Made by a program: the position numbers and the translations under genes. Positions 24,840 through 36,700 of a stretch of 64,000 nucleotides of DNA are shown here, piece by piece. Where the stretch lies: positions 9,506,338 through 9,570,337 of the forward strand of contig CM060199.1 in the NCBI GenBank assembly GCA_030562195.1, read 5' to 3'. The DNA is from Nipponacmea schrenckii. Lineage: Eukaryota; Mollusca; Gastropoda; Lottiidae. The notes beneath the pieces were generated by a model that was given only the letters and a program-made list of their open reading frames with translations, made no database searches and had not been told where the DNA came from. Numbering within the stretch: the stretch's first letter is position 1; each line of letters opens with the position of its first letter.

Positions 24840-25275
24840 GGCATGTCAATAAGTAACCAGACTCTCATTTACAATTATCTGTCACAATCAAGATTTTCGT
24901 GCCTTGTTTCAATACATGTTTTATACCTGGATACAAATTGCAAACATATTGAGTCATTCTTTGATAAGATATTGTATGTCAAGCATGGCTAGTGAGGCAA
25001 AGGTATGCTTTTCATCCAAAGTTGTTTTATTTCAACATGCAAACGGGAGAGTCGAGACTTTCAAAGTTGCAATTGATGCTGTAGAGCTAAAAATGTTTGA
25101 ATTATTACCACATCCCGTCTATCCTGGAAACAACCCTGACTTTTTTAGTTCTGGCCTGATGTCACTTGAACACTGTTTGTCTCAGTGCATCATATAAGAG
25201 GGCAATTATATAGAAAAAGAAGAGATCTGGATCTCAAATGGTTATAAGTTAGGCTGGTTACTTATTGACCCACCC
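24840..25275 (+). mobile_element. Internally deleted mariner-like element
   Basis: Terminal inverted repeats GTCAATAAGTAACCAG (24845-24860) and CTGGTTACTTATTGAC (25253-25268) enclose about 425 bp. The internal frame (24904-25197) contains a degraded mariner transposase C-terminal segment: VVLFQHANGRVETFKVAID, then FELLPHPVYPGNNPDFF, which corresponds to the family's LLPHPPYSPDL(A)PSDF block with the catalytic-region spacing damaged. The N-terminal DNA-binding part is absent, so it is inactive. Confidence 0.75.
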
Positions 25276-27439
25276 CCATAATATGTGTATATCTAAAGTT
25301 TTATTAATTATTTCATTGTTCAAATTAAGTGATCTAAATCCTTTCAACCTTAATATTATAAACCATTTAGATTTCTATATGATCTCAAATCTGAACTATA
25401 TTTATAAGATGTTCAAATTGCATATCACAAGAAACCAACAGATACAATATAACAAGTAACGATATTTCTGTAATATGTTTGATGATGACAAGTTAATTAA
25501 GAATAGATTACACTAGAATGGAATATTTCAATGGAATGTATCACTTAATACCAGAATACTTATACAAACAACATTGTATCTTTCATACTTGTTTACAAAT
25601 ATAATATCAGCTATTCAATCTATTCACCTTTATCATCTCATTCCATTCATTTGTTCATATTTATTTCATTTCTTTATCTTCATATATTTCATATTTATGT
25701 TGTGAGCATTTATTGGTCAAAATATAAGGCCACTCAATATTTACCAATATTGCCAATATAATACAATACATATCATAATACAAGGGTCATGATTATGAGT
25801 GGTTACCATCCACTGTCTTAAAAATAGTCACCAACAATTTAAGTCATGTTGGTGAGAATTATTTATGATTTCCGTCGTCTGGCGATAAAATATACCTATT
25901 ATATTGTGAATCAACAATAAATATAGTACCAGCACTAATACTTACTGTGGTAACATTATTGAACTTTTAAATTTTCATATCATTTATACACAGCAATATC
26001 AGCCAAAATATTGGAATGCATTGCATGATTATATATGTTGTGATGTTTTTTTGGCAGATATAATTTCAAAAGACATTGAAAGTGGCATTATATTTTGATC
26101 CAGTGCTGAGTGCGTATATCTTCACATATTCACATCATATTCTCACTGCTTTCTCATAATTCTGTTGGCTCTTGTATTAGCTCCATCCACCCTCACATTT
26201 AATGAGTCAGCCTATTAAAATAAGGATTGGAAAAAAAGAGAAAAATAAATAAACTAAATTGAAATGAAATAAACACAGGTAAAGAAAATCTGAAATGCAT
26301 AAACAGAAGAAAAGCTAAAATGTATAAACAAAAGAAAAAGGCAAGTTCAAAATGGTGAGATTCAATTTCTGAGATTACATTCCTGTTAATTTTATTGACT
26401 TGGGAAAAGATAGGGAAAGAAATCAAATCCAGGAGAATATTAGGTAAAAAGTATTAGACTCAATCAAAACAAAACTGAAAAGAAAGGAAACCAAGCCCAA
26501 AACTGAAAATAAAACATGCTGTGTGACCTATATATTGTAATAATAATAGCATGATATTATGATGATATCTATTATATGATGATTTTAATAGAAAAGCGAG
26601 ATCTAAGATTCATCTTATAAAAGCCTCATGTACAATGATAATCTACTCCTTGCTTATAAAGGCTATATCTCATACTGTTTCTCCTGAGGGCATCTTTACC
26701 ATGTAAAGCTATTACATACTTCATACTTATACCATGACTGTCATCTTTAAGGTATCTCAGCCAGTTTGTAAATACAGCAAGTGCTACAGAAACCAGGCAA
26801 TCAGCAATTGAAATGCAGTTTGTAAAAAATAAGCCATAATGTTACCTGGTTAAATTGTTGCATGCGTTGATACAAGAAAAGATGGGTATTGCAGTCAAGG
26901 AAATTAGTCTATGTTTTAAGTCTATATTTCTGAAATACATGTATTAGCTATACTGAATTCAAGGCTGTAATTTAGAACTTCAGACAATAGCCAAAAGATT
27001 TTAATCTTTTTTTCTATAAAGAAACAGTCAAAAGATATTCAAGTATTTCCATGATATTCATGTGGTGTTATCTAGTAATTCTCTAACTTAACTCAGATAA
27101 AGTTGGATAATAAAGTTTCTTCTGCATACAAAGAAAATTTTAATAACTGAATATGGAAAAAGAAGGTTTGGGTATGACACCTCTGTTGTTTTTACGTTCA
27201 TGCTTGGGCACGTATACAGTGGATATAGCCATTATAAGCAATTTTTATATACAATATTATTATTAAGCTAGTATATTAAGATGAATTATCAGCTTTATAT
27301 GAATAATACTTTAAAATTGGTCTCAAAATATCAACAAATAACAATAAGATCTCTATAGAAACCTCTTTCTCTTTATATATATTCTACCTAACAAAATCCA
27401 TTTTATTATTTTATATTTCATTTAATAGGTAAATTTGTA

Positions 27440-27445
27440 TTTATT
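27440..27445 (-). terminator. Candidate poly(A) signal of SNAP-25
   Basis: AATAAA on the minus strand, about 220 bp after the SNAP-25 stop codon. A second AATAAA lies close by at about 27403-27408. Which is used cannot be told from sequence. Confidence 0.35.
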
Positions 27446-27662
27446 GATAATTATTTTCTTTAAATTTCAATTCAACTAAACAATTTGATCTAAATTCAAA
27501 TAAATTTGATATCATCTTGATAAACTACTTTCAAAAAGCAAAATTTGTTCAAAGAAATGCATAAAAGAAAAAAAAAACAGTGGTTAAGAATTGAGAATCG
27601 TTTGTTGAAATTGTCCAAGTGTCCGTTCTAACAAGATTGAGTACATCTTATCACTAGCTGCT

Positions 27663-27728
27663 TTATGATTTGAGGATTTTGGTTGCCCGTTTATTAGCTT
27701 CTGAAATGCGAACTTCATTGGATGTGGC
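27663..27728 (-). CDS. SNAP25: SNAP-25 last exon
   Basis: 66 nt, acceptor ccctttacag. It encodes [21 protein letters not shown] and TAA at 27665-27663, the end of the Qc helix. Confidence 0.93.
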   Translation of the reverse strand, partial: ATSNEVRISEANKRATKILKS

Positions 27729-30700
27729 CTGTAAAGGGAAGACAAGCAATCGTTGATTAGTAACAAGCTTAGATTAGTGGAAGCAGGACTTTGTTTAACG
27801 TGCCCTTCACATGCTCTCACACCATAGTGATTACCAGTAGCATACTACCTCACACCATAGTGATTACCAGTAGCATACTACCTCACACCATAGTGATTAT
27901 CAGTAGCATACTACCTCACACCATAGTGATTATCAGTAGCATACTGGTTGTGGACATTCCCTCACACCATAGTGATTACCAGTAGCATACTGGTTGTGGT
28001 TGTCTACATTTGGAGTTGCAATCAAATGTCATGACTGTTAGTTTTAATTGACACCTTATGCTTCTGATGATTACTATGCTATGAGGGCTCCTAATGCTAT
28101 ATTTGATAGTTCATTGTTTCAGGTAAACAATGTTCATTAAAATGTGAACTATAATTTTTCTCTGGCAAGGTGATAAATTATGAGGTTTAATCGCAATCAA
28201 GAAAACATCAAGCATGACCTGTTGGAACAATCAAACTGTGCCGTAGGTTCAAGTAGATTTAAAGAAAATAAGTTCAGTTTTAATAAATGCTGCTTTGTTG
28301 TTCTGGAGTTTGGGATGTCTTGAGACAGCTCCTTTGCAGCAAATTAAGTTTCAAGCAACAAGCATTAGTTACATTCTGACTCAAATGGGGTTATCAGAGG
28401 AATTAAATGCAATATCACCCTTGCTAAATATAATATTAGTGGTATGACTGATTTATGATTATGTTAGGCAGAGGTTAGCAAGCTACAAAAGCATCATTGT
28501 TAATAGCATGAACAGAGCTAGAAATTTACAATTCAATTTTGACCTTGTTATTTGCCATACTGTATATACATGTATATCATTAAAACTACACCAATAATTT
28601 AGTTCTATAGCATCAAAACCTATATTAGGTTATAAGAAAATGATAAAAAGACGTAAAAAATATACCTTCTGGTTGATTCTGTCAATCTGTCGATTCTGAG
28701 AACCAATTTCACTACCCATATCAATTGCCATATTACGTAAATTACCAATCATACCACTGACTTCTGTCAAATTATCTTCCATTTCTGTTTCTCTTGCATC
28801 ATTTGTTACTCTACAATAATAGATACAGATTAATAGAGATCTTGTGGGTAGAGGTCATGTGGTTGGAGGTCATTTGGGTAGAGATCATCTCGATTGAGGT
28901 CATGTGGGTGTATGTCTTGTGGATAAGATGTCATGTGGACATATGTCACACGGATAGAGGTCATATGGATAGAGATGTGGTTGTAATTTGTAAATGAAAT
29001 GAAGGTTTTACGTTCTACTCTTCTGGACCTAGATGTGGTTCTAACTTGTAAGAGATGGCTTATAGCCAAGATAAACTAAACTAAAGATGGACTGATGGCT
29101 ACACAGCAGCTGATTAGGTGACCCAATGGGATATTATTGCCTACTTGCAGAAGCTAGCAAGTAAGCATGCAACTCACAGAGCCCCAATGGCTATATCCCT
29201 TACATCATCCACATTCAATTGATTTTTAAATCATCGTTCTGACATCAGATAGTGAGCTTTGTCACTGTGATGTGTCAATATAACCAGGACTATAGATATT
29301 AGTAGAAACATTATCCAGATGGACAATAAGTATGGATTATAATAAAGTTAATAAAAGTCTTGAGGGAGTAATTATTATCTCCTCCCACACAACCTTTATA
29401 TCTATTATAATAATAGTTTATTGTGTATGGTTTCACTAATTACTCCAACTACTTTCTCTATAATACACTAATCAAACAGGCAAACCGTCAATTTATAATA
29501 TTTTAGCATTTTGTTTTCTTTGAATAAGGTTACAGTGTGATTGTACTCTAGATTTTAATTATACGAATATCCAGAATTAAAGTATACATTAATAATAAAT
29601 TTGATAGTATACTACTCCAGAGTTTATTGAAAATGAAAACCTGAAAGATGTTGTTAATGTTTCACACTCAACAAACTTCCATCATTAATGGAGCTGAGCA
29701 CTAAGCCTTAAAGTGCAGATATAATAACAAGTATCACGTTTCAAACTTCAGCAGAGACACACACTGAAAAGGATCAGTAGTCTGAAGACAGCCCATCCAA
29801 ATTTTAGAACCAGAACAATTATTTTTGAGACACTTTTTCGTGTTAAACATCAACAAATCAGACAAATCAAAGTAAATCCCCCAACTCAAAACCTGCTGTG
29901 AGGAAAATTGTATGTACCAAAAACATTTTGAAGTCATAAGATCCATAATATATATTATTTCTGACCTTGTAATGAATCCACTAGACATGACAGCACCATT
30001 ACCACTATCAACTGTTATTCTAGGACCATTAGCATTAACTTGTCCATCTTCGTTGGCTTTCCATGTTTTATTGTAGTCAGAACCTTTCTCAAAATTCTTA
30101 GCTCTGTAAAAATAATGTTAAATATTATAGAATCTTAAGTGTAAAAATACTTACAAATGAATTAAGTCTACTTTGCTTAGGGTTATAGACAGGCTAAAAC
30201 ATTTTGTTAGGACAGAAGCATTCAACACTTAAAAAAAACTTCAACAATGTCTTGTCCACGCTTTGCTGGCACTGGGTAATACAAGGCATGATCCAATAGG
30301 AGTAAGCCAGTGAAATAGCAATCAGTATGACACATGAGCATATTGAGCAGCAAGTTTGTTATTATATTAACAATCATGTATGCAATTCTTCAGTTATTTC
30401 ATGGACCCAGTACCGGTATTTATGACTTATTTTTCATGGTTTACACCATTTAGTTTAGAAACAAAGTGACATCAATGTCACTGTCTGATATGTTTGTCAT
30501 CTTGTCTTTCTGTCTGGCCAGTGTGTGTCAGCTAAAGCTTTTGTGGACCTAGTACAACGAGGTGTATTACATTGTGTCATTTTCAGGCAAATTTCAACAT
30601 GTTTTATGTAGTCTGAAAACCAGACTATTTTCTTGCTAAAACCAGACAATGGCTTAAAGTACTAGTCCATGTCATGCTTATAGAATGCAGGCAAACTTAA

Positions 30701-33700
30701 ACAATGGACTTCTTGAAACAAAATAATTATTGAGCACAAAAGAAAATGTTGTTTGCAGAATTTTTCGATATATAAAACTTATTTCCATTCTCAATTATCA
30801 GACACTGCATAAATAAATCTTATATCACATGCTGCTTAATACATTAATCAAACTAAGCCAACTATTATATATGTGTTTTAGAATGTATAATTGGCCAATT
30901 GAAGTGTTTTCTAAAAGATTTATGAAGCTCAGCTAGAATTTTAAACGTAGAAAAGCCATTAAGATAAATAATAAATCTTCTGTCAAAGTAATTCATTCTG
31001 ACTTCTTCTAATGGAGATTTAAACATATCTTACAGGGATTGTAAAGAGATTTTCTGAACTTTTTATGTTTATCAGAGACACTGATAGCATCAATTTGCAC
31101 TATTCTAATTTTAAATTGAATGTCTGTGGTTCCTGCAACTTCAATAATTCTAAGCATTTTATGACTTCACTAATTGTAAAGGGGATTTTGGGATAAAAGC
31201 AGATTTTGTAATAGTGACATCATCAAAGAACAAGAACCACAGATGTCCAACTGAAAATTGGTGCAAACTGATTGTGATACACAGAAAAAGTAAGAAAAAT
31301 TTCTACAATTCATTTCAGAGAAAGCAAAGAACACAAAATCTTTTCTTTATAATATTTATTAAGATTTATAGGCCCTATATATCTCAATGATTTTAGACTT
31401 CTGTATTATATGGCTTTTGGATGATGTGAAACATTTATAATACCATTCCACAAAATATTTTTTTAAATAATATTTAATATATTATATTTCCAGATTATTG
31501 TTGTCTTTAGAAAAAAGAACATTTCTCAAATTGTTCCATATTGTCAACTGATATTCCAAACAGAAAGTCTAATGGAATTGAAAGGTCAAGGTGTGTAACT
31601 GCTAAAGCACTTCGACCAACAGATACAGGATAAAAATACGGGAATCATCTGCCAGTGTTATATGAGAAAAAAGAACATGCCAAGATCATAAAATTAGGGC
31701 TAAATATTTCCAAGTGCTTGTTAAAATAGTGATACTGATTCTTCATGATAAAAATAAACAATCCTCATCAGAAGGAGATCAAATTTTATAAACACGTATC
31801 CTTCAGATGGAAAGTGTGAAGGCTCTTACCTCTTCCAAGGTAAAACACACAGTCCACAACATTTCTCCATGCCTTCTAAATTCTTCTCAGCATCTCTCAT
31901 ATCTTGATTGATTTGATCCATTCCCTCATCAATACGATCCAATTGTTCTGAAAACAAGGACAGTTTGCATCACATTTCATAATCTTGTAATCAGAGGCTA
32001 GGTAAATCGACATGCCAACGGGCACCAGTAAGAAGGAACGATAACTAAATTAATAATCTTACATCTTATATAATAGAAATAAATCAGACCCAAAAAATAG
32101 AGGTTATATCCCCTATTTGATCCACAGATTATATGGATACTTTAAGTCATTTATATGGCATCATGTTGATTATGTTACAACCTGTAAGAGTCGACTTATG
32201 ATCTAAGGCAACAATCAAAATTGTCATTGAACATATATTTCAAATTGATCACAAGAAGTTGATGCTTTGACTCAGTAATATGGTAGTTAAGTTATGGGCT
32301 TATAAAGCACAGATCTGAAAACTAAGACAGAGAAATTTCTGCAAATGTCTTTTATTTGTTTGCTTTATTTATTTCTTTAGTTCCATATCTAAACTCACTG
32401 ATCGATCCACTGCTATTAACATTATTGTGGCATGGACATACTTTTTATTTTCTTATACTTTCTTTTCTTACTTTATTAATGTATATTGAAGGTTCAACAT
32501 GTATCAAAAGGTCATAATAACATTCTTTAGGGACTTCTAAAGGTCAAATATTCCATTAATGACATATAAATGATGATAGCCAAATCAAAGTGCATCAAGA
32601 ACAAATTCCTCTAAGACAATTTGGCTTTCAGTTAGGATTATTTCAAACAAAATTGAAAGCCAAATTACAACTTCCTTATAGCTGAATTTGGTTTTCAAGA
32701 TGATGTTTTAAGAAATCTTTATGTCATTCTGAGAGTTCACAAGCATATATTTCATGAAAACTACCCCAAAAAATACAGGAACAAAATTCTTTGTTACAGT
32801 TCAGAGTGATTTCTTAGAAAAACTATATTATTCTGAGAGTTCACAGGCATAATTTATATTACCGTTTCTACCAACAACAAAAAATCATTGCCTGCAGTAA
32901 TGGAGACGGGAATGATTTCAGCTGATAAGGGATTTCAGACTGTTTGATAAGAAAATTCTATATTTTTCTTCAAATTCAAATGCATAAAATTCACCTATGA
33001 ATCAAGAAAAATGTATTCTGAACTGTAGAATAATTTTAATGTCATTTTCTTCAGGAAAAGAGATGGGAATGATTTTGCCTTATAAAATATGTATGAAGAC
33101 AACAACTTGTCTTGTAAGCCATTCACTATGTTCAATCTCCTTTATCTTGTATGTGTCACACAAAGACTGCAAATAAAAACTGTTCATCTAAAAAGTAGCG
33201 ACTTTGAATTTTTATGAGCTTTCTAACATGGTTGTCTGTTTTACAAATATTTTAATTAATCAAATATGTTCAAGATCTGATTAAAGGGGTTGTAAAGAGG
33301 TTTTCTAAACTTAATATGCATCAGGAAAACAGAAATTATCAATTTAACATTTCAATTGTCAGTAAGATATGAGTGGTTCTAGCCATTCCAATAATAACTA
33401 GAGCCACTTGTGGCACAGAGTGGGACTTTGCTAACATCGCAAATTGCAACAAACAGGCCGAAACATCTGATTTTCTGGGAGAAAGTGGCCAAAGCAACGA
33501 GGTATCCGTGTGCAAAGTACTTTTTTGAAAAACATTATTTCCTACAGCCGTTATTCGCTGACCCATATAAATGGCAAATGTATATTCACAGTACAAATTT
33601 GAAGCTTGTACATCTAATGGATCACGAGATATACACACATACATTTCAAAAAGCGAAAATACTGCAAAATGTACCTTTATTTTCAAAAATCAAAAAATTC

Positions 33701-36700
33701 AATTTTCATTTTAAAAACTTTTATTATACATCGTTGGAAAGAGGTTAAAAAGCACCTTAAGAATCTGAAAAAATAACACTCTAAATTAATTAGGTCACGC
33801 TCTAGAGCAGTCCAAAGTTGCGAATTCTGCTGTTTTGAGGCAGCTATAAAACCGGAAGTTGATGTCTGAGGTCAAAGGTCAAAGTGTCAACTAATAGCCA
33901 AGGTCAATGACCTTTGACCTACTAAAGGTCAAAGTCACCAAAGGTCAAGATCACAAGAAATAAGCCCCCAAACTTCGAAAAAATTCAACCGGATGTTGCA
34001 AAATTGCAAAAGTGAAATTCAAAAAATCGGCTCCCACAGTTTTTTTCGAAATCGACTAAAGCTACAAGAAATGTAAACATCGCAAAAATTAGACATTACC
34101 CTGAGGCCCCATTTTGAGATTTACAAAAAAGTGACATTTCAAGATGGTGGCCAAACTTTCACTTCCGGTCCGGATTTTTTCTTCTTTGTTTTTTTGTCTT
34201 CTTATTTAATTAAGATTGACATAAATTTTGTTGCAATACATCAATTACAGCACAAGTAGGTCAACCGGAAGTTTAAACCCTTTTTACGTTGAAACCGGAA
34301 ATGAAGCAAAAATTTTGACTCTGCCTATGTTTTTAAATTCACGACACTTGAAGGCACCCAAATTTTCAGATCAATCGGTCTTAAAATAGCAAAGTTGCAA
34401 AAATGTGCAAAATACGGCAAAAAAATGTGTGCTACGTAATTTTCGAATTTCAAAATTTTTCAACTGCTATCTTGTTGGAAATTATTTCAAGTTTCTAAAA
34501 ATGCAAACCTGAAGAAAATCGATCAATAATTGCGACAGCTAGAGCCAATTTGCTACTTTTTAGACATGTTACAATACAGCACTTCCGGCTTTGCAAAAAT
34601 GTTCCATTTTATACTTATGCAACACGTAGCCACAACAGAAGGTGTAGAGAAGTTGTGACACTGTTGCAGTCTAGGCACACTGAGGTGTGTAAATTTCGAA
34701 AAAAAAAAAAAAAGACAAACCGAAAACAAACTAAGGCAAAGTCCCACAAAAAGTAAGCATTTTCTTCACTTCTCTATCACAAAATATGCTATTTACACAA
34801 AATATACAGCAAAAAATAGATATAGCCTCCTGATGTCAGATATCTTAATTTCAGATATATCATAGTCTATGTCAGCCTGCTGTATAGATATCATAATTTC
34901 AGATATTATCAAAGTACGTAAGTCAGAATGATATAAAATGTTAGATATCTTTCTTTCAGATACAAAGAATATACCGTAAGTTAGTCTTCTGAAAAATCGT
35001 CAGATATCTTAATTTCAGATTGTCAAAGCAAATAAGTCAGTTTGCAGACAAAATATTAGATATCTGAATTTCAAATACAGCAAAAAATATAAGTCAGTCT
35101 TCTGTAAAGATGTCAGAAATCTGAGTGTGAATGAACTATTAGAAATGCTTGATGTCAGAATCAGTCTAAATTCCCTGTAAGTTGATATCTAGCAAGGAAT
35201 CTTCTTTCCAGTTAATAAATCTACTAGGTTATCTTAAAGTTGGGCTCTCCCTTTATTTAGAGTCAAATCAAGCTTAGTAATTGATTTAATCAGTGTTTCT
35301 AATGAATAATCCATGTATTCTTAATCAATTAAACCATATGACCATTTAACTCTTCATATGAAGTCAAGCTGTATAAGAATTAATTTTCATACTTTGTTAT
35401 AATGAACTAAACCTATTTTAGATACGGGGAATTATAAGTGATTTAAATGAATTCATTACGGGTATGTTTTTGTTTACGTACTTACATAAATTCTTTCCTG
35501 TTGCTACAAATAATAAATGGAATAACAAAATACACAAGAGGAATGTGGGGAACTATGCATGCATGCATAATAAACTATGTCAATACTATGTTTTTTATGG
35601 TGTACATGGGCACGCTCTGGCGAAACGAAAAAGAGACTTAATGAAGTTTCTTGAGCTGGCCCACAATGGAAATTCTCTTCCTAGTTAGGCTAATAATCAG
35701 TTAATTATGGACTTATAAGAACCAGTATTTTCCCTGATCATTAGAACATCTTTCGATTGATGCAAGTATAAGCAGCCAATTATTGAATATATGTATAAAT
35801 AGAAAAAAGGCAAGACATCTTTAAACTCTAGTTGTGACATGAGTTCTCTTACCATTCATAGAAACTCTATCAGTCTTTTAATTCCACTGTCTTGACAATT
35901 AAAGATGGTATACCACTGAAAATAGCCACTTTATATATTACCCCCGGTATGCCTATTTCTTGACAATTAAATGGGGTATATCACAAGGAAATGATTGTTA
36001 AACAATAACATACTTTTTATATCCCATGTTTTTGATGACTTTACAATTTAAAAGGGGAACAACCACAATAAAATATAGTCTCAAATTTATTCAATTCCTT
36101 TCCCATCTTTTATTTCTGCATTGACAATTAAAGAGGTATACCATAATAAAATAACTTTTATTCATGTGACATATTCACTTTAAGCCTTGAATATTTTCTA
36201 GCAATGACTTGACAAGGGAGGGGTGCCACAAAAGATAAGTTCTCTTTCTTCCTTATGTAATGAAAACTCTAATGTATCATTTTAAAATCTCTGACTAGAA
36301 AGTTAAAGGTGGCATGAATGTCTAAGTCAGGTAAGTCATTATTGTGACTCATGTTTGTTTTCAAGGGTTGTCACAACTTTTGTTTCAATCTTTCTTCTTC
36401 TGATTTGCAAAGATGTAAAAGGCTGAACATCTAACAGGAATTGTATACTGCAAATTAACTGTCAAGAAATAATAGTTAGATTTACTAAATAAATCCTGCT
36501 TTTTGCAATAAGTCAACCTTATATACCAAGGTTAGGAAACCAGCAAACAATTTGAGTGAAAATTAAAAGAGCAAGGTTTTAATACAGATGTTTTTGTTTA
36601 TACGAAACAATGCATAAGGGCACTAGTTCCCTTATCTACATTTATACTCAACTGGTTCCCCTCCAAGTAAAGCAAGGTCACCAAAAGTCATAAATTGTTT

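Larger units (their letters stand above)
22613..27662. other. Intergenic interval between DHX29 and SNAP-25 3' ends
   Basis: Two convergent genes end here. The interval holds their 3' UTRs and AT-rich DNA, a mariner relic (24840-25275) and a partial family C repeat near 26860-26900 (gtattgcagtcaagg). The open frames at 22767-23027, 24015-24218, 25265-25459 and 26199-26426 have no recognisable family. Confidence 0.6.

Noticed and set aside
31830..31947. Possible second copy of the SNAP-25 cysteine-cluster exon, as in vertebrates
   Set aside because: Scanned the flanking introns by eye for a related exon and found none.
33339..33748. Overlapping frames of 115 and 112 codons on opposite strands
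   Set aside because: They lie at the end of a probable mobile element, have no recognisable domain and shadow each other.
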